Shown here: positions 54,576 through 63,118 of the stretch, piece by piece
Layout: each line of letters opens with the position of its first letter
Numbering within the stretch: position 1 is the stretch's first letter
Assembly: GCA_049115495.1 (NCBI GenBank)
Contig: JAGDZV010000002.1
Span: forward strand, 558,001-622,000
From: JACPUW01 sp049115495
GTDB lineage: Bacteria; Bacteroidota; Bacteroidia; CAILMK01; JACPUW01
Length of the DNA: 64,000 bases
Direction of reading: 5' to 3'
The notes under the pieces: generated by a model
Database searches by the model: none
What the model was told of the DNA's origin: nothing
Seen by the model: only the letters and a program-made list of their open reading frames with translations
Program-made: the position numbers and the translations under genes

Positions 54576-55264
54576 GAAGAAGTAAACATATAGCCTTACT
54601 TCTTCTGCTAATGCTGAATTCCATTTACAGTTTGGCCCAAGATCAAGTGCAGCTAGTTCAATCAACTTGGAGCATTAGTCAAATAGATTTTGACCTTCCA
54701 AAAAAATGGAGCGCTTCTTTAAATCACCAGTTAAGAACTAGAAACTTGGGTTTTGATAATACCTTCACTGAGCTTGAAATTGAAAAAGCCCTTACAAAAG
54801 AAATTAGTGTAGGCGTTGGATGTAGGTTAATAGCTCTATTAGATATTGAAGATGGTTTAACTCAGGTTGATCCCTTTTTTAGATGGCATTATCAAGCTGC
54901 CTATGAATATGGTCACGAGCAATTTGAATTCAAGATTAGGTATAGAAAACAAAGAAGAAACGAATTAGGTGTTTCCAAACTTGAAGGAGATTACCCTAGA
55001 TCGCACGATAGACTTAAACTTTCAATGTCCATAAAGTTTGATGATTTTAAGCTAAATACATCTTATGAGATATTTAGAAGAACACAACTTGGCACCCTTG
55101 ATGGTATAAGTGAAAATAGATTAGGTTTTGGCCTTAATCACAAGATCAATAAAAGAAGCCGCTTTGATCTTATTTACTATTCAGAGCTGACCAATGAGAT
55201 TTGGGAACCTACTTTGTCAAACATTTTTGTGGCTAGGTTTAGGTATAAGATTGATTTGGACTGA
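54563..55264 (+). CDS. DUF2490 outer-membrane beta-barrel-like protein
   Basis: The 233-aa protein has a signal peptide (HIALLLLLMLNSIYSLAQ) and regular amphipathic strands (KWSASLNHQLRTR, FEFKIRYRKQRR, FVARFRYKIDLD at the end). This matches the DUF2490 pattern of small barrels. Its function is unknown. It overlaps the CotH gene by 13 nt, so the two are co-translated and probably act together. Confidence 0.85.
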   Translation: MLFLRRSKHIALLLLLMLNSIYSLAQDQVQLVQSTWSISQIDFDLPKKWSASLNHQLRTRNLGFDNTFTELEIEKALTKEISVGVGCRLIALLDIEDGLTQVDPFFRWHYQAAYEYGHEQFEFKIRYRKQRRNELGVSKLEGDYPRSHDRLKLSMSIKFDDFKLNTSYEIFRRTQLGTLDGISENRLGFGLNHKINKRSRFDLIYYSELTNEIWEPTLSNIFVARFRYKIDLD

Positions 55265-55383
55265 TTTAAATTCATCAAGTCAGAGGTTCATTACAGTTAA
55301 TTATAAGTGTTTCAATTTTCGTTTAGTCTATAATATAGCTATCTTCGATAGCGTTGAATTAAGGCTTAAGTAATTTGGATGAA

Positions 55384-56832
55384 ATGATTAGGTTAAAATT
55401 AGTCTTGACTTTTTTAGTCTTTGGAGTTTTTGGTACGTATGCTCAAAATTGGTCACCAGTTTTTCATGCTGAACTTGCTCATTACTCAATAATTCACAAA
55501 GGTGATACCCAAACTGTTACGCTCTCATTTCCTGAAAAGAATCAAGTAAATGGTGATTCGGTTTTCATTTTAAACAAGTTTTACAGCTATTTTAGTTGGG
55601 TATATGAAGTACCAAGAATTGTGAAGGGGAATTTGGCTAATACGATAATGAGACATGGTGAGAGTTATCCATTTACCTTTTCAAGTAATAATATTCTTGA
55701 CTCTTTAATATCTACAGATAGCGGCCTTTGGGTCTTTAGGGAAACACCAATTTTTTTAAAGAATAACCCTGCTATTGGCGAATCATGGAAAGCTAATTCT
55801 TTCTCAGGCTCAGTTTCATGTTTAGATAAAAAGAAGGTTGTTAGCCAAGGGCAAGATGATAGTTTAATAATCTATGAATATGAAAATGGCATAATAAGTA
55901 TGTCAAAACAATTTGGATTAATTAGTCTGTCGAATGATAGTTTGGATTACGAAATTGAATTCGATAGCTTAATTCATAAGAAGCATTTGATTAAGGAATT
56001 TCATGAATATTTCAATTTTAAAGAAGATGATTCACTAGAGTTTAATGGTGCATTTTGGAATAGAATTGAAAGTTATGATCAAAAGGAAAGTTTTGTAGTT
56101 GAGCGTGTTAAGCTAAATGATGATTCAATTGTAGTAGACTTAAAACACCACTACAAACAAGGTCTAAGTTATTTTCCTGACTATGTGAAGAATGAAAGAT
56201 ATCAAGTAGAAAATGAGCGTGTAATTTTAATGTTTGAGGATTTTAAGCCACTATTTTTTAGAAATAATCAAAGTAATGACTTATCTCAATGGGGAAATGC
56301 ATATTACGACGCAGAACAAATTCATAAAGGGTTTGATAATGAGTTTGATGAATATTTGGTCATCACATCTATAGGTGAATATGGACCTATGACCAAAATT
56401 ATTTCTAAAGCATTCGGATTTTTATTTATTGGAGTTGAGACATCATTCGGTGGTCAACCTGAGCATTCACAATGGGGCATGGTTAATGGATCTGTTGGTG
56501 GTAAACGATTTGGCATCGATAAAAACAATAGTATTGTTAAGCCAGTTTCAGAAATCCATAAAGATTGGCGAGTAAGTTTCTCTCAAGGTAATACACTAAA
56601 AGTATCAACCATCAGTCAAGAATCATTTGCGTCAATAACAGCAATGGTGTTTACAATAGATGGTAGAAAACTAGAAACTCTAGACTTGGTAAAACAAGAT
56701 GGTAATGTCTTTTCGAACAATTTGACTAGCGCAAATAAAATGAGTAATCAACTTTTGATTGTTTCAATAGTCGCTACAAAAAGTAATGGCGATGTGGTTC
56801 AATTTTCCGAAAAAGTATTGCCTATTTATTAG
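55384..56832 (+). CDS. Secreted protein with T9SS-like C-terminal domain
   Basis: The 482-aa product starts at ATG 55384 with a signal peptide (LVLTFLVFGVFGTYAQ); an in-frame TTG at 55375 is less likely. No domain is recognised in the body (about 20-390), which contains WKANSFSGSVSCLDKKKV, like other flavobacterial exported proteins. The last approx. 85 residues look like a sorting domain (MVFTIDGRKLETLDL, then VQFSEKVLPIY) but lack the usual YPNP. Surface or extracellular location is likely. Confidence 0.75.
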   Translation: MIRLKLVLTFLVFGVFGTYAQNWSPVFHAELAHYSIIHKGDTQTVTLSFPEKNQVNGDSVFILNKFYSYFSWVYEVPRIVKGNLANTIMRHGESYPFTFSSNNILDSLISTDSGLWVFRETPIFLKNNPAIGESWKANSFSGSVSCLDKKKVVSQGQDDSLIIYEYENGIISMSKQFGLISLSNDSLDYEIEFDSLIHKKHLIKEFHEYFNFKEDDSLEFNGAFWNRIESYDQKESFVVERVKLNDDSIVVDLKHHYKQGLSYFPDYVKNERYQVENERVILMFEDFKPLFFRNNQSNDLSQWGNAYYDAEQIHKGFDNEFDEYLVITSIGEYGPMTKIISKAFGFLFIGVETSFGGQPEHSQWGMVNGSVGGKRFGIDKNNSIVKPVSEIHKDWRVSFSQGNTLKVSTISQESFASITAMVFTIDGRKLETLDLVKQDGNVFSNNLTSANKMSNQLLIVSIVATKSNGDVVQFSEKVLPIY

Positions 56833-56905
56833 ATGGAATCGGTCCTTTACTGCCCTATTTTCTTTTCGTTCTTTAAACTTTAAGCTTTAAACTCTCAACT
56901 ACAGT

Positions 56906-57919
56906 TTAAACCCAAACCTTAGTCCCTTCAGTGCAGTTGGTGCAAATGTCAATTTGGTTGCGACCTTTAAGAATAGAGCTTCTGAAGTGATTGTATTCAT
57001 CAGAATGCCATATCTCTTTGAATGCCATATCTTGAATTGAACCCATTTGATGTTCAGCATCTTTGTCAAAACAACAAGGTACTACTTTGCCATCCCACGT
57101 AAAAACACAGCTGTGCCACATTTTCCAACAATGGTTTAGCAGTTTGTTTTTAATAGCGTAAGTGCCGTCGCTTTGTTTTTTGTAGCGGCTATACCTTTCG
57201 TTAAGCGGAATTAGCGGATTACCATTTTCATAGTCATAAACCTGAGCACTTTTAAAAGCCACATAATCAACGCCATATTCTTTGGCAAGGGCATTCACTT
57301 CATTAATTTGATGCTCGTTTGGCTTTACCACCAAAAACTGAAAAATGGTATATGGAGTTTGGCTTTTTAGCTCCTTTTTCGCTTCAATCAAGTTTCGCGT
57401 TCCTTCAAGCACTTTTTCTAGCTTTCCACCAATTCGGTAATTCTGATATGTTTCTTGTGTAGTTCCGTCAATCGAGATAATTAACCTTGATAAGCCCGAT
57501 TCTACCGTTTTACGAGCATTGGTAGGGTTTAGGTAGTGTGCGTTGGTAGAAATTGCCGTATAAACCCTTCGCTCTGACGCATACTTTATAAAATCGAATA
57601 GTTGCCTATTCAAATAGGGCTCACCTTGAAAATAAAGAATCAAATAGATTAGATAATCAGCAAGCTCATCTACAATCTTTTTATAGGTGTCCAGGGTTAG
57701 CATTCCCGTTGGCCTACTAAAGCTTCGTAAGCCACTTGGGCACTCCGGGCAACGTAAGTTACAGCTCGTAGTTGGTTCTACAGAAATAGAAAAAGGCATT
57801 CCGTTCATTTTAGGAATGCCTGTATATCTTGATCTATAATAGCTTTCTAAAACCTTAGCCGCATTTGCCGCTTTTTTAGGGCTAACTGATCTTAACAGTT
57901 GCTTTATGTCTGTGATCAA
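56906..57919 (-). CDS. Radical SAM / SPASM domain protein
   Basis: The 337-aa protein has the radical-SAM cluster C53-C57-C60 (TTSCNLRCPECP) and a C-terminal SPASM domain with additional Cys ligands (HSCVFTWDGKVVPCCFDKDA and IDICTNCTEG). SPASM proteins often mature peptides or act on carbohydrate derivatives. No precursor peptide is visible next to it. It lies 6 bp downstream of the DUF5106-thioredoxin gene on the same strand. Confidence 0.92.
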   Translation of the reverse strand: MITDIKQLLRSVSPKKAANAAKVLESYYRSRYTGIPKMNGMPFSISVEPTTSCNLRCPECPSGLRSFSRPTGMLTLDTYKKIVDELADYLIYLILYFQGEPYLNRQLFDFIKYASERRVYTAISTNAHYLNPTNARKTVESGLSRLIISIDGTTQETYQNYRIGGKLEKVLEGTRNLIEAKKELKSQTPYTIFQFLVVKPNEHQINEVNALAKEYGVDYVAFKSAQVYDYENGNPLIPLNERYSRYKKQSDGTYAIKNKLLNHCWKMWHSCVFTWDGKVVPCCFDKDAEHQMGSIQDMAFKEIWHSDEYNHFRSSILKGRNQIDICTNCTEGTKVWV

Positions 57920-57925
57920 TGCTGG

Positions 57926-59545
57926 TTATTCTTCACCTTCTTTATCAGATTCTTCTTTGTCTTCTTCTTCAGGCACGTAGCCTCGCTCTTCCATCCAAGC
58001 ATCAATGTCTTCATGCGGCATTTTATCAACTTTATTTAAGAGCATTTTTCTAAGTGTAATCCAATCAAGCCTTACACCAACAAAGGTTTTGTTTTTGTCA
58101 ACGAGATAAATTACCGGAGTGCTATAAATGTTATAATGATCTCTGAACTTGGTTTCGTGTCTTGGGTCGGCAACATTTATCCAGTCAAGTTCATTTTCTT
58201 TTACATAGTCTTTGTATTCCTTGCTCTCAACTAGGTCAATTACTTTGCCATCGTCGTTTTTAACTTCTTTATAGTCGGTATTAACTGCAAATACTTTAAC
58301 CCCTTTGTCTTTATATTCATCGTATATCTTTTTTACCTTAGGAGTCACTTTTTTACAATGACCACAGGTAGCTGAGTAGAAATAAACTATTGTGTAATCA
58401 GCATCTATACCGTGCAGCGAGCGTGGTACTCCGGTAATGTCGAGCATTACCATATCCTTGGCCATATTACCTACCAAAACATTGCATTCTCCATCAAGGT
58501 GGTCAAGAAGTTTTTTCTTTTGTTTGGCTTTTAACCAGTCGCATTCAGGATCATTTCTATAGTACTTATTGCCAAGGCAACATACTACCGCGTTCATACC
58601 CATAATGTTTGAATTCTCATACTTACTCATTACCCAAGTAAGCACATTTTTGTATACTTCCTTATTGGCCATTCTTGTATCGTCAATAAGATCTAATGCA
58701 GTTGCACAAATGCTATCAGGCATTTGCACTGTCAAATTCTGCCCAATGTATTTGTTAACTTTATCCTTAAAAATGGGCGTGCGAATTATTCTATCGTCTG
58801 TAAAGTCAACATAGTCCCAATAGTGTTTTTTAAAGTATAAATACTGCCAAAATGCTGTGTCTTTTACAGGTTCTCCGTTTACCAAAGCTGGTGGCTCGGG
58901 TACTTCTGGCTCTCTCATTAAATTTATAACCATGGCCACCATGGTTCCTGGGTTGTTATTGGCCAAGTCAATTTGATACTGTTTTAGATCTTTTTGATTC
59001 TTTCGAGCAATCTTTTCAATAACTTTCATAGAATCCTTATTCTCAGCTTTTGAATGTTCTTGATACCTTTTACCAAGCCTGCTGCTGAGCCTTTGCCTTT
59101 TAATTCTTTCAAGTTGATAATCTTGAAAAAGCTGATTTTCTGGAGAGTTCTTAATTTTTAGATTTTCAAGCGATTTGTCATAGGTTGTTTCTAAAGTAAA
59201 GTTGCTCTCAGTTGCTGAATAAACAAACTCAAACAAGCTTGCACCATCCACAGCTATTAAATAAATACCGCCATCCCACATTTCATCACCTTTTACTTGT
59301 GCCACACCTTTATCATCAGTTGCAACGGTGTCTTTCACAAAGGTTTTGCCAGAGTGATGGTAGCCAATAATTACATCTTTATTAGGTAAGTCAGACAAAA
59401 CCACCTTAAAATCATGCCCTTTTACTCGTTGTTCGGCATATGGTGGTCTTTCAAAATCTGGCCAAATATCAAGTTTGGTCGTATTGTCTTGTGCAATGGT
59501 ATAAAATGGTAATGCTGCTAAAAACGCGAGTAAAATCCTTTTCAT
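57926..59545 (-). CDS. DUF5106 and thioredoxin-fold exported protein
   Basis: The 539-aa protein has a signal peptide (ILLAFLAALPFYTIAQ), an N-terminal beta domain (about 25-130) and a DUF5106 helical region (about 135-360; FWQYLYFKKHYWDYVDFTDDRIIRTPIFK). The thioredoxin fold (about 365-510) has C394-G-H-C397 and a cis-Pro at YSTPVIY. An acidic tail (EEEDKEESDKEGEE) ends the protein. It is a periplasmic disulfide reductase or thiol-oxidoreductase, similar in plan to the gene at 2626-3963, and may supply electrons or reduced thiols for the neighbouring radical SAM enzyme (inference). Confidence 0.88.
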   Translation of the reverse strand: MKRILLAFLAALPFYTIAQDNTTKLDIWPDFERPPYAEQRVKGHDFKVVLSDLPNKDVIIGYHHSGKTFVKDTVATDDKGVAQVKGDEMWDGGIYLIAVDGASLFEFVYSATESNFTLETTYDKSLENLKIKNSPENQLFQDYQLERIKRQRLSSRLGKRYQEHSKAENKDSMKVIEKIARKNQKDLKQYQIDLANNNPGTMVAMVINLMREPEVPEPPALVNGEPVKDTAFWQYLYFKKHYWDYVDFTDDRIIRTPIFKDKVNKYIGQNLTVQMPDSICATALDLIDDTRMANKEVYKNVLTWVMSKYENSNIMGMNAVVCCLGNKYYRNDPECDWLKAKQKKKLLDHLDGECNVLVGNMAKDMVMLDITGVPRSLHGIDADYTIVYFYSATCGHCKKVTPKVKKIYDEYKDKGVKVFAVNTDYKEVKNDDGKVIDLVESKEYKDYVKENELDWINVADPRHETKFRDHYNIYSTPVIYLVDKNKTFVGVRLDWITLRKMLLNKVDKMPHEDIDAWMEERGYVPEEEDKEESDKEGEE

Positions 59546-59564
59546 GGTGCGATATTAGGTTTCA

Positions 59565-59594
59565 CAAATTTAGATTGTCAAAATTTCCTGTCAA
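59565..59594 (-). promoter_or_regulatory. Bacteroidota-type promoter for the DUF5106-thioredoxin/radical SAM operon
   Basis: On the minus strand TTG (59592-59594) and TAAATTTG (59565-59572) are separated by 19 nt, with the -7 box 19 nt from ATG 59545. Confidence 0.6.
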
Positions 59595-59796
59595 TAGTTG
59601 TGAAGAAGGTTTTAAACACTTCAATAATTCACAAACGACTATTGCAACAAGATAGTTTGCTTTTAATGACGTGAAAATAGAAAGCAGTGTTGATGACCAA
59701 CTTTTAATGAAATGTTAAGTAACTTAATTTGTGATTGAATTTGGGGTGAGTGACGCCCTTTTATAAGAGTGAAAACGATCAAAAAAGAAATTGTAC

Positions 59797-59865
59797 GTCA
59801 TCCTGAACTTGATTCAGGATCTTTTTTAGAATATTCAACAGATTCCACATTGATGTTGGAATGAC
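59797..59865. repeat. REP/MITE-like palindromic element with two hairpins
   Basis: The 69-bp element has inverted outer ends (GTCAT...ATGAC) and contains two hairpins. ATCCTGAA (59800-59807) pairs with TTCAGGAT (59813-59820), and ATTCCA (59842-59847) pairs with TGGAAT (59857-59862). The first hairpin is followed by a run of T (59822-59827), so it could also act as a plus-strand terminator. This GTCATCCTGAA...TTCAGGATC form is of the kind dispersed in many copies in bacterial genomes. The rest of the 357-bp intergenic region (59546-59902) shows only the promoter at 59565. Confidence 0.5.
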
Positions 59866-59902
59866 CATAGAATTTTTTGATTGATTGGTTCGAATCATAT
59901 AA

Positions 59903-61273
59903 ATGTTTTGCATAGTTGACATAGAAACCACTGGAGGTAACTCAAAAAAGCATCAGATCATAGAGATTGGTGCTTGCCTACACAATGGAGAAGAAGTTAT
60001 TGATCGCTTTCATTCGCATGTAAATCCAGGGCGTAGTATTCCACCATTTATTACCAGACTTACCGGAATCACTGATGACATGGTAGAGAGTGCTCCAACT
60101 TTTGAAGAAGTTGCCGAAGAGCTTTATAATTTTTTAGATGGTCACATATTCGTGGCGCATAATGTGAGTTTTGATTATCATTTTATTAAAAATCATTTTG
60201 CAGCAGCCGACATTCAATACAATTCAAATAGGCTTTGCACGGTAAGGCTTAGTAGAAAAATATTACCAGGGCAGCCATCTTATAGTTTAGGAAATCTTTG
60301 TAAGTCATTAAAAATTACAATTAAAGGACGGCATACCGCTTTAGGAGATGCAGAAGCAACAGCCAAGCTTTTTACCATACTCCAAAATCAAGATAAGAAT
60401 GGGGTAATTGAAAAGTCGGCTAAAAGAAATTCTCGTGAATCATTGATGCCGCCAAACCTTGACAAGGACATTTTTGATGCATTGCCTGAAAAACAAGGTA
60501 TCTATTATTTTTTAAACAAGAAGGGAAAGCCCATTTACATTGGTAAAAGCAAGAATATTAAAAGTAGAATAATTGGTCATTTTAGCACTGGTTCTACAAC
60601 AAGAGAAAAGCTCCGATTTATAGATGAAATTTATGCAATAGATACGCTCTTGTGCAGCAACGATATAGTAACTGATTTAACAGAGTGTCATGAAATTAAA
60701 AAGCACTGGCCGCGCTACAACAGAGAATACAAGAAGCGTTCTCAGATCTATGGTGTTTATCAATATACAGATGGCAGAGGCTTTGTGCGTTATCATGTAA
60801 ATAAGGTTTTGCTAAAAAGTAAGCCGCTTTTAGTATTTGGAGATTATTCAACAGCGTATCAATACGTAAAGGATTTAACAGTTGATTTTGAGCTTTGCCC
60901 AAAGCTAACAGGACTACAGAAGCCAAATCATGAATGCATGTTTGGTGAGGATGGAAGCTGCGATGGTGCTTGCCGACAAATTGATAATGACTTCGCATAC
61001 AAGGAAAAAACCAAGCTATCGCTCGATCAAATTATGAAAAGTAAGGAAACCTACATTTTAGTGGGTGAAGGCTTTGATGAAAATGAGAAGAGCATTGTTT
61101 TGGTAAAAGAAGGGCGCTACATGGGTTTTGGTTACACGAAATCAGATGTTAGCATAGATAATTTTGCAAATCTTCTCGAAGAAATAGAGCCAAGAAAGCC
61201 CACGCAAGACATTGAGAATATTCTACTTAACCATGTAGCCAAATTAGAAACTGCCGAGGGGATTTTGGTTTAA
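59903..61273 (+). CDS. DEDDh 3'-5' exonuclease fused to a GIY-YIG (UvrC/Cho-like) nuclease
   Basis: The 456-aa protein has an N-terminal DnaQ-like exonuclease (about 1-165): Asp6 and Glu8 in VDIETTGG, HNVSFDYHF and HTALGDAEAT. A GIY-YIG endonuclease domain (about 190-270) contains KQGIYYFLNKKGKPIYIGKSKNIKSR. A C-terminal part has the UvrC/Cho-type Cys motif CPKLTGL...CMFGEDGSCDGACR (about 330-355). Such fusions are known as UvrC-like/Cho homologues and probably act in DNA repair. ATG 59903 is preceded by a REP-like element. Confidence 0.92.
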   Translation: MFCIVDIETTGGNSKKHQIIEIGACLHNGEEVIDRFHSHVNPGRSIPPFITRLTGITDDMVESAPTFEEVAEELYNFLDGHIFVAHNVSFDYHFIKNHFAAADIQYNSNRLCTVRLSRKILPGQPSYSLGNLCKSLKITIKGRHTALGDAEATAKLFTILQNQDKNGVIEKSAKRNSRESLMPPNLDKDIFDALPEKQGIYYFLNKKGKPIYIGKSKNIKSRIIGHFSTGSTTREKLRFIDEIYAIDTLLCSNDIVTDLTECHEIKKHWPRYNREYKKRSQIYGVYQYTDGRGFVRYHVNKVLLKSKPLLVFGDYSTAYQYVKDLTVDFELCPKLTGLQKPNHECMFGEDGSCDGACRQIDNDFAYKEKTKLSLDQIMKSKETYILVGEGFDENEKSIVLVKEGRYMGFGYTKSDVSIDNFANLLEEIEPRKPTQDIENILLNHVAKLETAEGILV

Positions 61274-61308
61274 ATTTTCTATATTTCCAGTTAAAATTTA
61301 GGTCATTT

Positions 61309-62138
61309 ATGAAAGGTTTTACAATTACTATATTTCTAGTATTCTTTTTTCAGCTTGTTCAAGCTCAATCATTTAAAAGTTGGTATAGTTGTGAAAGAGA
61401 TTCAGTTTTATTTCGTATCAAGATTCTTCAATAGATTCAATACACTTTAAAATTAGGCTAGGAAATTCAACTGAAGATATTTTTGACTCCATCAAGATAA
61501 GTTCAATAAAAAGGGCTGACACCTTATTCGTTGCGCATGAATATTTGTTTTTCACTCGTGATTTAATCATCAAAAAATGGACAAATGGAGTGTTAATTAA
61601 CGATACAGTTTATGTAGAAATGCCACCATTTATCATTCCTGGTATTTATGGTAAAGATGAGTGTACAGTAGACACTGTTTTTACATTAACAACCTTCGTA
61701 AATGAAGTCCACCGAAGCCTCGTTCTCAAATATATTTGGGACTTAGGAGATGGCAGTTTTTTAACTTCTCGACCTGATTCTCCAGAAATTTCCTATGTAT
61801 ATAAAAAGCCTGGAGTTTACAATGTAAAACTGTGTCCTAAGATCATTAAACACCAAGGCTGTCCAATTTGCTTTGAAAGGGAAGTTGAAGTGGATTGGCC
61901 TTTAAGCATTGAAAAGAGCAATGATATTCTACCGTCTATTTATAATTTAAACAAAAAAGTTATTGTAGAATCCAGTGTGTCATTTGATATAACTGTATCC
62001 AATTTGAACGGGGCGATCGTGGCAAAGCAAAAGATTTTACCCGGTACTACTTCAATTGAATTACATACAACAGGAATTTTTATTATCAAGTGTATAATCG
62101 GAAGTGAGATTTACTCAAAGAAAATTTCAGTGAATTAA
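61309..62138 (+). pseudogene. Frameshifted T9SS-like secreted protein gene with PKD domain
   Basis: ATG 61309 starts a signal peptide (GFTITIFLVFFFQLVQAQ) and reads to TAG at 61432. The continuation lies in a frame 1 nt back, open from 61395 to 62138. The join therefore falls between 61395 and 61431, and one lost base would explain it. The second part encodes a PKD-like domain (YIWDLGDGSF, YVYKKPGVYNVKLCP) and a C-terminal sorting-domain-like tail (KKVIVESSVSFDITVSNLNG, EIYSKKISVN). Whole length would be about 276 aa. A sequencing error is possible. It resembles the next pseudogene, so the two are tandem relatives. Confidence 0.7.
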
Positions 62139-62211
62139 GGTTTTGACTTGCTTTTTTAAACCATTTAATACAAATATGTACTTAGTTAAGGCGTAATTAC
62201 ATAAAGCAGCT

Positions 62212-63054
62212 ATGAAGTCAAAGTTATTTTTACTTTGTATTTGGTTAATACCATTTACAAATGCGGCATAAGTTATAGGAATCTACGGCTACAATGTAAA
62301 GAGTTGTTACATTAAGGATACCATGACGATCGTAGCCATTTCTAATAATTGCGATAGTGTTGTTTGATCAACCTCGGGAACTGGTTGTTTCGTAAAAAAA
62401 TCTACTGCAGCTAAAGATTCAGTAAACTATTACGTTCTTGGATTAGAAGACAAGGAACCAGATAATGTTTTAGAATTGTTGATAACCGGTTTTGGAAATG
62501 GGCAACGGGTGGAATATGAGTTCACTCCAAGAGTAATGCCCATTCCCAAAGTTGAAGTGGAATATGTTGATTCTGTCTTTCTTTATGAAGACAGCATAGA
62601 AATTATTTTCAGAAATCTCTCGACAATTAGTAGTGGTGGTATCGCTAAATATAGAAATGATTTTGGGGATGGCTCATTTAAAATTGTAGATAATGGGCAA
62701 CTTGTAGTCTCACATTTTTACAATAAAACAGGCAGGTACTCCCTTCGTTTCTGTGTTATGTCAAGCCATGGCTGTATTAGTTGCATTAATGAAGAATTAG
62801 CGATTATGCCTGCACCTAATTCCATTAATGATTTAGAACATAAAAAGATTGAATGCTATAAATATACTGACGGAATAATGCAGTTTATACCAGATGAAGC
62901 CGAGAAAATAGAATTATATAACTTGGATGGAAGGCTTTTAGCCAGCTCAAATAGTCAAGGAGCAGTTCCTTTTCATATTTCTAAAAATCAGGTGTTTGTT
63001 TTGAAAGTGTTTGCAGATGAAAATGTTTACTCACAAAAGATATTCACCTATTAA
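62212..63054 (+). pseudogene. T9SS-like PKD protein gene interrupted by two in-frame stop codons
   Basis: The single frame from ATG 62212 to 63054 would give a protein of about 280 aa. It contains TAA at 62269-62271, exactly at the signal-peptide cleavage site where Gln is expected (TNAA-stop-VIG), and TGA at 62365-62367, where Trp (TGG) would fit. Downstream it encodes a PKD-like domain (KYRNDFGDGSF, HFYNKTGRYSLRFC) and a sorting-domain-like tail (ELYNLDGRLLASS, FVLKVFADENVYSQK). Both stops can arise by one transition. The 3' part alone (62476-63054) lacks a signal and is unlikely to be functional. Confidence 0.75.
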
Positions 63055-63118
63055 TTTGCATTCATTTTAATACCTTATGCTAATTTTAGGCGGTTGTTTA
63101 ATTCCTTAGAAAAATCTT

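Noticed and set aside
56860..56905. Short A/T palindromic run (TTTAAACTTTAAGCTTTAAAC) resembling sequence near 23486
   Set aside because: The shared match is only about 11 nt of A/T-rich sequence, which is expected by chance.
59887..59897. tRNA T-arm-like GGTTCGAATCA motif before the exonuclease gene
   Set aside because: No acceptor, D-arm or anticodon stem can be folded around it; the flanks are A/T-rich intergenic DNA and the ATG of the next gene follows directly.
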